A stretch of 64,000 nt of DNA from positions 13,231-77,230 of the forward strand of contig DASUXA010000082.1 in NCBI GenBank assembly GCA_036378155.1. The letters are read 5' to 3'. The stretch comes from DASUXA01 sp036378155 (GTDB lineage: Bacteria > Actinomycetota > Actinomycetes > Mycobacteriales > Micromonosporaceae). This document shows positions 1 to 6,540 of the stretch, piece by piece; positions within the stretch are counted from its first letter, which is position 1; each line of letters opens with the position of its first letter. Below the pieces are notes generated by a model, which had not been told where the DNA came from, made no database searches, and saw only the letters and a list, made by a program, of their open reading frames with translations. A program made the translations under genes and the position numbers.

Positions 1-649
1 CCGCGCGGGTGCGGGTCTTGCCGCCTTTCATGCGCAGCCGTACCGTCCGGTGCCCGCTGTCGTAGCCCAGATCGGTGACGTCCAGGGCGCACACCTCCGA
101 CACCCGCGCCCCGATCTGCACCAGGAACCCCAGCAGCGCCGCCGCGCCGGCGGCGCCCAGAGTCGGGTCGTCGCCGGTGGCGGCCAGCAGCGCCGCCGCT
201 TCCGCCGAGGACAGCCCGACGGTGGCGGTGTGGTCGCGGTCGATGCGGGGGCGACGTACCCGCGCCATCGGGTTGTGCCCGGTCAGGCCGCTGTCCACCA
301 GGTACGCGTACCACGACGACAGGGCTGACAGCCGCCGCGCGACACTCGTCGGCGCGAGCGGCCGCCCGGTACGCGGCTGTGCCGCGTTCGCCAGATGCGC
401 GGCGTACGCGTCGGCGTGGCTGCGGCGCACGTCGACCAGGGGGTCCAGCCGCCGCTGGGCGCACCAGGCGAGGAAGTCCCGCACGTCGCGGGCGTACGCG
501 GCGCGGGTGTGCTGCGATTCGCGGTAACTCCACAGCCATGCGGCGGTCACCGCCGGCAACCCGTCCCCGCCGGTCGCCACCTGCGCCGCGGTACGCGGCA
601 CCGGCAGCACGGCACCACCCGGCGCGGTGTCGGGCTGCGCGTCGATCAC
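1..649 (-). CDS. Tyrosine recombinase (phage-integrase family), 3' end outside window
   Basis: Reading the minus strand from a GTG at 649 gives an open frame of about 216 residues that runs off the left edge. The first ~110 residues look like a SAM-like core-binding domain (HTRAAYARDVRDFLAWC). The catalytic domain then begins, with GARVSEVCAL carrying the first catalytic arginine and MKGGKTRT carrying the beta-hairpin lysine. The HxxR box and the tyrosine nucleophile would lie outside the window. Such enzymes perform site-specific recombination: XerC/D-type dimer resolution or integration of a mobile element. The gene lies 48 nt downstream of the GNAT gene on the same strand. I cannot tell Xer from integrase without the C-terminus. 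Confidence 0.85.
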   Translation of the reverse strand, partial: MIDAQPDTAPGGAVLPVPRTAAQVATGGDGLPAVTAAWLWSYRESQHTRAAYARDVRDFLAWCAQRRLDPLVDVRRSHADAYAAHLANAAQPRTGRPLAPTSVARRLSALSSWYAYLVDSGLTGHNPMARVRRPRIDRDHTATVGLSSAEAAALLAATGDDPTLGAAGAAALLGFLVQIGARVSEVCALDVTDLGYDSGHRTVRLRMKGGKTRTRA

Positions 650-697
650 GACGTCACGGTACCGGCACCGCCCGCCGCGCGGCGTGCCGACAGGCCG

Positions 698-1285
698 TCA
701 CCCGCCCGGCGGCGGCAGGTGCAGTTTGAACCCCTCGTGCGAGTCGACGAACCCCAGCCGCCGGTAGAACCGGTGCGCCTGCTGCCGCGACTTGTCGCTG
801 GTCAGCTGTACCAGGGCGCAGCCGCGCCGGTGTGCCTCGTCGACCGCCCAGCCGACCATCGCCGCGCCCAGCCCGTAGCGGCGATGGTCGGCGCGCACCC
901 GGACCGCCTCGATCTGCGCCCGCAGCGCCCCGCGCCGAGCCAGCCCCGGGATGAACGTCACCTGCATCGTGGCGACCACCGGCCCGCCGGGCTCCGGTCC
1001 GTCGACAACCATGCCGGGTTCCGGTCCGGCGTCGACCATGCCGGGCGCCGGGTCGGCGTCGACGACCACCAGAAGCTGGGCCGGGTCGGCGTCGATCGCG
1101 TCGAACGCCCGCCGGTACGGGGCAAGGTCACCGCCGTCCCGGGTGGCGCCGAGCTGGTCGGCGGCCAGCAGGCCGACGATCGCCGGCAGGTCGCGAGGCT
1201 CGGCGCGGCGCAGCCGGTACCGCGCCCCGCCGACCGGCAGCGGTGCCGGAAGTCGCGGGCCGCGCGCCGTCGCGTCCGGGTTCAC
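698..1285 (-). CDS. GNAT-family N-acetyltransferase
   Basis: 195 residues. It has an acetyl-CoA-binding GNAT core: a central strand ending in QIEAVRVRADHRRYGLGAAMV (motif A, R/Q-x-x-G-x-G/A type) and a C-terminal QQAHRFYRRLGFVDSHEGF typical of the last helix-strand pair. The substrate cannot be read from sequence. A low-complexity insertion of repeated PGMV/PEPG units (about residues 80-103) sits between the first strands, so the domain is longer than usual. The GTG start overlaps the TGA of the upstream nucleotidyltransferase by 4 nt (GTGA), so the two are probably translationally coupled and may act on the same type of substrate. Confidence 0.85.
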   Translation of the reverse strand: MNPDATARGPRLPAPLPVGGARYRLRRAEPRDLPAIVGLLAADQLGATRDGGDLAPYRRAFDAIDADPAQLLVVVDADPAPGMVDAGPEPGMVVDGPEPGGPVVATMQVTFIPGLARRGALRAQIEAVRVRADHRRYGLGAAMVGWAVDEAHRRGCALVQLTSDKSRQQAHRFYRRLGFVDSHEGFKLHLPPPGG

Positions 1286-1761
1286 CGGTCACCGGTCATG
1301 CTGCGCAGCAGCGCCACGTCGTGCACGTCGACCGGGCGCGGCGGGTACCCCTGGCGGAACTGCAACTGCTGGCGCACCGACAGGCACGGCACCGGGTGTC
1401 CGGCGATGCGTCCGACGGTGAACGCGTCGGCGGCGTAGTCGAACCGTGCCCCGTCCAGCCCCGGCTGGGTGGCGCTGCCGTCGGCGGCGAACGTGATCGG
1501 ATGCAGGTCCACGACCTGCCCGTCGTCGCCGGTCAACTCCACCCGTACCGGCAGCCAGTCCGTGGTGGTGGTGAACCCCTGCCCGGTCAGCAGCCGCAGC
1601 GCCGTGTCGAGGTGCTCGGCGTCGACCGCCAGGTCCAGGTCGCCGTGGTCGCGGGTCTGGCGACCCAGCATCGCGTCGACCCCCCAGCCGCCGCCGATCC
1701 ACACCCGCACCCCGACGCGGGCGAACCCGTCCAACAGGTCGACGACCTGGTCGTCACGCAT
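1282..1761 (-). CDS. Lincosamide/aminoglycoside nucleotidyltransferase-like protein
   Basis: 159 residues from ATG 1761, chosen because GGAGG sits 7 nt upstream; another ATG at 1767 abuts that ribosome site. The N-terminus reads VRVWIGGGWGVDAMLGRQTRDH followed by GDLDLAVD, the family's nucleotide-binding and metal-binding acidic motif. The C-terminus reads PCLSVRQQLQFRQGYPPRPVDVHDVALL, matching the Lnu/ANT(2'')-type nucleotidyltransferase fold. Members transfer a nucleotide to antibiotics such as lincosamides or aminoglycosides, but many environmental homologues have unknown substrates. It is coupled to the downstream GNAT gene. Resistance function is an inference. Confidence 0.8.
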   Translation of the reverse strand: MRDDQVVDLLDGFARVGVRVWIGGGWGVDAMLGRQTRDHGDLDLAVDAEHLDTALRLLTGQGFTTTTDWLPVRVELTGDDGQVVDLHPITFAADGSATQPGLDGARFDYAADAFTVGRIAGHPVPCLSVRQQLQFRQGYPPRPVDVHDVALLRSMTGDR

Positions 1762-1800
1762 ACGCATCCTCCGTGTGCCCCACCTCGGCGTGGGCTCGTC

Positions 1801-1806
1801 TAGGCT
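1801..1806 (+). promoter_or_regulatory. -10 hexamer TAGGCT of the esterase gene (leaderless)
   Basis: TAGGCT ends 6 nt before the GTG at 1813 and no ribosome-binding site intervenes, so transcription would begin at or next to the start codon. Confidence 0.6.
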
Positions 1807-1812
1807 GCACCG

Positions 1813-2883
1813 GTGACCCGGCCACATCAAGCCGATAACGGCATCGGGCTGCCCTGGTCCGCCGACCTCGCCGGTCGGCTCGACGAACACGTCGTGGACA
1901 GCGTCCGGCTGGTCGGCAACCCGCTGGGCGATGCGGCCAGCCGACCGCTGTGGGTGTACGTGCCGCCGGGCTACGACGACGAGCCGGGGCGGCGCTACCC
2001 CAGCGTGTACGTCATCCAGGGGTACACCGGGCAGGTGGCGATGTGGGCGAACCGCACCGCGTTCCGGCAGCCGTTCCCGCACCTGCTCGACGCGAGCGTC
2101 GCCGCCGGGCAGACCCCGCCGGCGATCGTGGTGTACGTGGACGCGTGGACGGCGCTGGGCGGCAGCCAGTACCTGGACTCGCCGGCGGTCGGCGACTACC
2201 ACAGCTACCTGTGCGACGAGGTGGTCGGGTGGGTCGACGCGCACTACCGCACCGGAGGCGGGCGTGACTGGCGGGTGATCACCGGCAAGTCCAGCGGCGG
2301 GTACGGGGCGATGGTCACGGCGATCCTGCGCCCGGACCTGTTCGCCGGGTTCGCCACCCACGCCGGCGATTCGCTGTTCGAGATCGTCTGCCCGCCGCTG
2401 TTCGCGCAGGCGGCGCGGCTGCTGCGCGACCGGTACGACGGGCGGTACCAGACGTTCTTCGACGACCTGCGAACCCGGGTGTTCGGCACCCGCGACGGGG
2501 ACAGCCTGCTGATCGAGGTGTACGGGTACGCGGCGGCGTACTCGGCTGATCCGGACGGCACGGTACGGCTGCCGTTCGACACCACTGGTCGGCTCATCCC
2601 CGAGGTGTGGCGGCGGTGGCTGGACCACGACCCGGTGGTCATGGCCGGGCAGCCCCGGTACGCGGCGGCGCTGCGCGACATGCGGGCGATCTGGATCGAC
2701 GCGGGGCGGCGCGACGAGTACTACCTCGACCTCGGCGCCGCCGCGTTCCGGCAGGCCGTCGCCGACGCCGGGGTACCCGACGAGCGGGTGCGCTTCGAAC
2801 TGTTCGACGCCACCCACGCCGGCATCGAGTACCGGTACACCCCGGCGATCGCCTGGCTGCTGCGCACTCTGCAGGCGGGCTGA
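1813..2883 (+). CDS. Alpha/beta-hydrolase esterase (Fes/esterase-D-like, PF00756 type)
   Basis: 356 residues, GTG start, no signal peptide. The N-terminal half has SRPLWVYVPPGYDDEPGRRYPSVYVIQG, typical of the 'putative esterase' family. The nucleophile elbow is GKSSGGYGA (Gly-x-Ser-x-Gly type, around residue 160). The late ATHAGIEYRYTPAIAWL supplies the likely catalytic His, and an acidic partner is likely in WIDAGRRDEYY. Relatives hydrolyse ester bonds in siderophores, acetylated sugars or mycolyl-type lipids; the substrate here is unknown. The gene is divergent from the nucleotidyltransferase and convergent with the MFS gene, from which a strong hairpin separates it. Confidence 0.85.
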   Translation: MTRPHQADNGIGLPWSADLAGRLDEHVVDSVRLVGNPLGDAASRPLWVYVPPGYDDEPGRRYPSVYVIQGYTGQVAMWANRTAFRQPFPHLLDASVAAGQTPPAIVVYVDAWTALGGSQYLDSPAVGDYHSYLCDEVVGWVDAHYRTGGGRDWRVITGKSSGGYGAMVTAILRPDLFAGFATHAGDSLFEIVCPPLFAQAARLLRDRYDGRYQTFFDDLRTRVFGTRDGDSLLIEVYGYAAAYSADPDGTVRLPFDTTGRLIPEVWRRWLDHDPVVMAGQPRYAAALRDMRAIWIDAGRRDEYYLDLGAAAFRQAVADAGVPDERVRFELFDATHAGIEYRYTPAIAWLLRTLQAG

Positions 2884-2884
2884 G

Positions 2885-2920
2885 CCGCGGGTGGGCCGGC
2901 GTGCGCCGGCCCACCCGCGG
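2885..2920. terminator. Bidirectional GC-rich hairpin between convergent genes
   Basis: A perfect 17-bp inverted repeat (2885-2901 and 2904-2920; arm CCGCGGGTGGGCCGGCG) with a 2-nt loop lies just after the esterase stop and before the end of the convergent MFS gene. There is no U tract, as is common for actinobacterial terminators. Confidence 0.7.
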
Positions 2921-2926
2921 GGCTGG

Positions 2927-4222
2927 TCAGGTGGCCGCTTCGGCGCCGGTGACCGGGGCGCGACGCGACGCGCCTTCCTCGGCGAGTTCGCCGAACCGGA
3001 CACCGCGCCGCTCCCTGCCCAGCGCGGCGAACCCGGCGACCGCCAGGAACACCGGGATCATCGTCCAGGCGATCGCCGCCCGGTACCCGTGCGACTCGGC
3101 CAGCCGCTCCTGGATCGGCAGGTTGAACGCGGCGATGCAGTTACCCAACTGGTACGTCACACCCGGGTAGAAGCCGCGGATCTCGTCCGGGCTCATCTCG
3201 GTCAGGTGGGCCGGGATGACACCCCAGGCGCCCTGCACGACGAACTGCATGACGAACGAGCCGACCGCCAGCCACACCAGGCTGGACGGCAGTACGAAGA
3301 TCGACAGCAGCGGCAGCCCCGCCAACGCGCAGCCGATGATCACCCGGCGGCGGCCCACCTTCTCCGAGTACGCCCCGAGCAGCGTCCCGCCGATGATCGC
3401 CCCGATGGTGAAGATGATCGCCACGGCGATCGCCTGGTCGGCGGAGAACCCCAGACCCTTGCGCAGGAAGTTCGGGTACACGTCCTGGGTGCCGTGGCTC
3501 ATCCAGTTGAACGCGGTCATCAGCAGCACCAGGTACACGAAGCGGCGCAGGATCGCCGGGTTGAGGAACACCTTGCCCGGGGTGACCTTGGTCTGCTGGA
3601 CGCGTTCGTTGGTGCGCTCCCACGCTTCGCTTTCGTGGACCCGGGTCCGCAGGATCAGGATCACGATCGCCGGCAGCAGCGAGAACGCGAACAGGCCCCG
3701 CCAGCCCCAGCCGAGCCCTTTGTCGACGACCAGATAGGTGACGGCGGCCAGCAGGTACCCGCAGGCGTAGCCCTGCTGCAGCACCCCGGAGAAGAAGCCG
3801 CGCCGCTGCACCGGCATCTTCTCCATGGCCAGCGCCGCGCCCAGCCCCCACTCGCCGCCCATGCCGATGCCGTACAGCAGGCGCAGCACCAGCAGCACCG
3901 CGTAGTTCGGGGCGAACGCGCAGGCGAACCCGATCAGCGAGTAGAAACTGACGTCGACCATCAGCGGGACGCGTCGACCCCGCGCGTCGGCCCACCGGCC
4001 GAACAGGAACGCGCCGACCGGCCGCATCAACAGCGTCACCGTGGTCAGGAACGCCATCTGCGGCAGGCCGACCTTGAACTCCTTGCCCACCTCGGCGTAG
4101 ACGAGCACGACCAGGAAGTAGTCGTAGGCGTCCATGGTCCAGCCGAGGAAAGCTCCGATGAACGCGTTGCGCTGGTCGGAGTTCAACTTCGGCTCAGCGC
4201 GCAGCGAAGACAGCAGTGCCAT
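2927..4222 (-). CDS. MFS transporter (metabolite:H+ symporter, sialate/lactate permease-like)
   Basis: 431 residues with 12 predicted membrane segments. The N-terminal WTMDAYDYFLVVLVYAEV and the loop FGRWADARGRRVPLM (MFS signature A, between helices 2 and 3) place it in the NanT/Jen1/ShiA-like group of carboxylate permeases. The repeat in the second half reads GAYSEKVGRRRVI. The central loop is short, giving normal family length. It would import an organic acid with protons; the substrate is not deducible. It is transcribed alone toward the esterase and shares a hairpin terminator with it. Confidence 0.85.
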   Translation of the reverse strand: MALLSSLRAEPKLNSDQRNAFIGAFLGWTMDAYDYFLVVLVYAEVGKEFKVGLPQMAFLTTVTLLMRPVGAFLFGRWADARGRRVPLMVDVSFYSLIGFACAFAPNYAVLLVLRLLYGIGMGGEWGLGAALAMEKMPVQRRGFFSGVLQQGYACGYLLAAVTYLVVDKGLGWGWRGLFAFSLLPAIVILILRTRVHESEAWERTNERVQQTKVTPGKVFLNPAILRRFVYLVLLMTAFNWMSHGTQDVYPNFLRKGLGFSADQAIAVAIIFTIGAIIGGTLLGAYSEKVGRRRVIIGCALAGLPLLSIFVLPSSLVWLAVGSFVMQFVVQGAWGVIPAHLTEMSPDEIRGFYPGVTYQLGNCIAAFNLPIQERLAESHGYRAAIAWTMIPVFLAVAGFAALGRERRGVRFGELAEEGASRRAPVTGAEAAT

Positions 4223-4373
4223 GCCCGGTCACCTCCCGTCGGCTGTGGTCCCCCGTACCGGGCCGGCTAAGCCACCGAAAAACCGCAGGTCGTCGGCGCT
4301 GTGGCGGCGGGCGGGGCGGCGTCGGGTTGCGGTGGGCGCGTTTGCCGGCACCGCCGCGCGGGCACCGCGTCGT

Positions 4374-4565
4374 ATGACCGATTTCCTGCACAAAGCCGAG
4401 CAGTTCGCCGAAGACCACCCGGAGCAGGTCGACAAGGGTCTGGACCGGGCCGGTCGCGAAGTCGAGGAGCGCACCGACCACCGGTACGACACCGAGGTCG
4501 ACAAGGCCGAACAGGTCGTCGAGCGGCGGTTCGGGCACGACGACCCGTCGCCGCAGCAGCCGTGA
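4374..4565 (+). CDS. MT0933-like antitoxin family small protein
   Basis: 63 residues from ATG 4374, very acidic and helical: MTDFLHKAEQFAEDHPEQVD, then KGLDRAGREVEERTDHRYD and a VDKAEQVVERRFG motif. This matches the short actinobacterial family named after the MT0933/Rv0909 antitoxin. In mycobacteria the partner is an SRPBCC-fold toxin encoded next door. No such toxin lies here: the next gene encodes a PRC-barrel-like protein. It may therefore act alone, or be a general stress protein of the same fold. The ORF is shorter than surrounding frame shadows, but codon use and family match support it. Confidence 0.8.
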   Translation: MTDFLHKAEQFAEDHPEQVDKGLDRAGREVEERTDHRYDTEVDKAEQVVERRFGHDDPSPQQP

Positions 4566-4584
4566 CGGCAGTGGCAGGTGGCGG

Positions 4585-4947
4585 ATGACGACCGCGCGCG
4601 ACCTCGGACGGCCCATCGCCTACCTGGTGCTGGCCGCCGGCACACCGGTGTACGACAGCGCCGGCACGCCCGTCGGCACGGTGCAGGCGGTCCTGGCTGA
4701 CGAGACGGTCGACGTGTTCCACGGCCTGATCGTCGACCGGCACCAGGCATCGCCGGTGTTCGCCGCCCGGGACCAGATCAGACAGTTGTACGAACACGGC
4801 GTGGCTCTGTCGGTGCCCGGCGACCGACTGTACGACATCGACGCCGACCCGGCCGCGGCGGAGGTCGCCGACCAGGGCGGCGACAACCCGCTGGAGGTCG
4901 GGCTGCGCCGGGCCGGCGAGTGGATCCGCGCCCACCGACCCGGGTAG
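4585..4947 (+). CDS. PRC-barrel-like domain protein
   Basis: 120 residues. The N-terminal 70 residues (GRPIAYLVLAAGTPVYDSAG, then PVGTVQAVLADETVDVFHGLIVD) show the beta-rich PRC-barrel pattern in which D/G-x-x-GTV precedes a strand of the type 'FxGLIVD'. The C-terminal tail is acidic and then basic (GLRRAGEWIRAHRPG) with no recognisable domain. PRC-barrel proteins bind ribosomal or photosynthetic partners or act in stress responses; no specific function can be given. It starts 19 nt after the antitoxin-like gene (GTGGCAGGTGGCGG precedes the ATG), so the two are likely one transcription unit. Confidence 0.7.
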   Translation: MTTARDLGRPIAYLVLAAGTPVYDSAGTPVGTVQAVLADETVDVFHGLIVDRHQASPVFAARDQIRQLYEHGVALSVPGDRLYDIDADPAAAEVADQGGDNPLEVGLRRAGEWIRAHRPG

Positions 4948-5003
4948 CGGCGGGTACGGGTGTCCGGCGGCGGCGACGGCCGGGAACTGTCGGAGGCGGC
5001 CGT

Positions 5004-5009
5004 TAGCGT
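5004..5009 (+). promoter_or_regulatory. -10 hexamer TAGCGT of the VOC gene (leaderless)
   Basis: TAGCGT lies 7 nt before ATG 5017, with no ribosome-binding site between them. Confidence 0.6.
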
Positions 5010-5016
5010 CGCCGCC

Positions 5017-5400
5017 ATGACTGACAATTCGACGACCGGTCGCGTCCGGTACATCGCGGTCAGCTTCGACTGCGCCGACCCGCCGCGCCTCGCCGCGTTC
5101 TACCGGGACCTGCTGGGCCTGCCGGTGATGTACGAGACGGACGAGTTCGTGGCGCTCGGCCGGGCAGGTGAACCGGGGGTGGCGTTCGTCCGCATCCCCG
5201 AGTACCGCCCGCCGACCTGGCCCGATGGGGACGTGCCCAAGCAGGCCCACTTCGAGTTCGCGGTGGACGACCTGGACAGCGCCGAGGCGGACCTGGTCGC
5301 GCTGGGCGCGACCGTGGCGGCGTGGCAGCCGCAGCCGGACCGCTGGCGGGTGTTGCTCGACCCCGCCGGGCACCCGTTCTGCATCAGTACCTCGATGTGA
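5017..5400 (+). CDS. VOC-superfamily (glyoxalase-like) protein
   Basis: 127 residues. It shows the paired beta-alpha-beta-beta-beta repeats of the vicinal-oxygen-chelate fold: FDCADPPRLAAFYRDLLGLPV in the first half and AHFEFAVDDLDSAEADLVALGA in the second, ending WRVLLDPAGHPFCI. This is the actinobacterial 'glyoxalase-like/bleomycin-resistance-like' subgroup. Metal ligands are only partly conserved, so catalysis is uncertain. ATG 5017 is preferred over the longer upstream frame because a TAGCGT -10 sits 7 nt upstream. The next gene starts 11 nt after its stop, so they form a two-gene operon. Confidence 0.85.
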   Translation: MTDNSTTGRVRYIAVSFDCADPPRLAAFYRDLLGLPVMYETDEFVALGRAGEPGVAFVRIPEYRPPTWPDGDVPKQAHFEFAVDDLDSAEADLVALGATVAAWQPQPDRWRVLLDPAGHPFCISTSM

Positions 5401-5411
5401 CAGGAGCACCG

Positions 5412-5735
5412 ATGGGTGATGCGGCCGCCGTCGGTCGACTGATGACCATGACCGCGCAGCCGGGGCTCGGTGACCGGCTCGCCGCCACGATGCTGCGGGT
5501 CGCCGACGGGCTGCGCGGGTTCCCCGGCTGCGAGGTGTACCTGGTCGGCCGGGACCGCGCCGACCCGGACACCGTGTACGTGTGGGAGGTGTGGGCCGAC
5601 GAGGCGGCGTCGGCGGCGGCGCTGCGCGCCGCCGCCGGGCAGGACGGGTCGCCCGCCGACGTGCTGGGCATGCTCGCCGCCCCGCCCCGCCGGGTCGACG
5701 TGGACCCGCTGGGCGGGGTGGGGCTGCCCGCGTGA
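5412..5735 (+). CDS. Antibiotic-biosynthesis-monooxygenase (ABM) domain protein
   Basis: 107 residues with the ferredoxin-like dimeric alpha/beta-barrel pattern of the ABM family: LMTMTAQPGLGDRLAATML, then a strand PGCEVYLVGRDRADPDTVYVWEVWADEAA. The VWEVW strand with a following 'DEAA...AAL' helix is typical. Members are cofactor-free monooxygenases acting on quinone-like aromatics, or haem-degrading or signalling relatives; the substrate is unknown. The start is ATG 5412, preceded by CAGGAG 5 nt away. It is the second gene of the operon with the VOC protein. Confidence 0.75.
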   Translation: MGDAAAVGRLMTMTAQPGLGDRLAATMLRVADGLRGFPGCEVYLVGRDRADPDTVYVWEVWADEAASAAALRAAAGQDGSPADVLGMLAAPPRRVDVDPLGGVGLPA

Positions 5736-5759
5736 ACGGCTGCGCCCGGCGCCCCGGCC

Positions 5760-5952
5760 GCCTGCGGCGACGAGCCTGTCAGCGCAGTGGCGTCGCGGTA
5801 CCGGACCTCGTAGACGCGCCCGGTGAACCGCCAGCCGTGCGGGTGCGCCGGTAGCGGTCGTGGTAGACGGCGACGTTCAGTTCCGACCTGCTGTTGCGGG
5901 TGCGGACCAGTTCCTGCATGTACGCGCGGCCGGTGGCGGTGTGGTCACCGCC
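5760..5952 (-). pseudogene. Frameshifted SnoaL/NTF2-like fragment
   Basis: Reading leftward from about 5952, the minus strand encodes GGDHTATGRAYMQELVRTRN and then SELNVAVYHDRYRRT in one frame. The homologous continuation GWRFTGRVYEVRYRDATAL follows in another frame after about position 5845. This is the C-terminal half of a SnoaL-like protein with a frameshift and no N-terminus. The coding match stops at the palindrome 5935-5952, where a different SnoaL-type fragment begins on the opposite strand. It is a decayed gene remnant. Confidence 0.6.
5935..5952. repeat. Palindrome at the junction of two gene fragments
   Basis: GGCGGTG and CACCGCC flank a 4-nt TGGT loop. The site is exactly where the minus-strand SnoaL fragment and the plus-strand SigJ-tail fragment meet. 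Confidence 0.7.
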
Positions 5953-6186
5953 CACCTGGAGCCCGTCGACGGTGCCACGCGGATCGCGCGGCTGCTCGTC
6001 GACCTCGCAGAACAGCACCCCGACCTGGCGATCGCCGAACGCGCTGTCAACGGTCAGCCCCGTTTGGTCGCCCAGCACGGCGGCGCCACCGTCACCGTGT
6101 TCGCCTTCGACATCGCAGCCGGTCGGATCACCCGCATCTGGGCGGCACGCAACCCGGACAAGCTGCGGCCCTGGGCGTCAGGCTGA
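5935..6186 (+). pseudogene. Remnant of the C-terminal SnoaL-like domain of an ECF sigma factor (SigJ type)
   Basis: The plus strand encodes GGGVVTAHLEPVDGATRIAR, LLVDLAEQHPDLAI, NGQPRLVAQHGGATVTVFAF and DIAAGRITRIWAARNPDKL. This matches the C-terminal NTF2-like domain of SigJ-type ECF sigma factors, whose hallmark is the ending IWAVxNPxKLRxW. The sigma2 and sigma4 domains that should precede it are absent. Upstream is instead an inverted SnoaL fragment. An open frame from 5860 exists, but its first 25 residues are the antisense of that fragment, so I treat this as a remnant rather than a working gene. Confidence 0.6.
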
Positions 6187-6540
6187 CCCACCCGCGCACC
6201 CTGTCGGGTCGGCACTGCCGTCCCGACCTTGCCTCCCCCCACTATGCGCACATAACCGGAATTATGCGCGGCGGCGAGACGCCCGATCGAGCAGCAGCAC
6301 GCCTTTATTGGATTATCGGTAATCACAATCCGGTAATTGTGTAGCGCCCGCGAAGGCAGCCCTGGCACCTGTCGCGCGATCTCGGGGCGCGGACGGGCGC
6401 CGGGACGAGCCGGCGGCGCTCGGGGGTTTCGACCACGTCACGACGTACCGAGGCAGGCGCCCGGTTGCCTCGGGTATTCACTTCGCTCCGGTTCCGTTAC
6501 CAAGCGGTAGTGCCCGGCGACCAGCGATTACGCTTCGTAG
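6187..6540. other. Intergenic region with an AT-rich island and palindrome
   Basis: There is no convincing gene in these 354 nt. Positions 6240-6345 are far richer in A+T than anything else in the window. They hold a direct repeat TATGCGC (6243-6249 and 6263-6269), a direct repeat CGGTAAT (6317-6323 and 6331-6337) and the palindrome CACAAT-N6-ATTGTG (6324-6341). The last 100 nt are ordinary GC-rich sequence leading to the promoter of the next gene. The island could be an operator region or a scar of imported DNA. Confidence 0.6.
6529..6534 (+). promoter_or_regulatory. -10 hexamer TACGCT of the thioredoxin-reductase-like fusion (leaderless)
   Basis: TACGCT lies 6 nt before ATG 6541; no ribosome-binding site is visible. 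Confidence 0.6.

Noticed and set aside
698..1438. Plus-strand frames across the GNAT and nucleotidyltransferase genes
   Set aside because: Antisense shadows without motifs; both minus-strand proteins have recognisable catalytic motifs and overlapping start/stop.
6257..6283. GGAAT in the AT-rich island considered as a SigR promoter
   Set aside because: No GTT follows at 18 nt.
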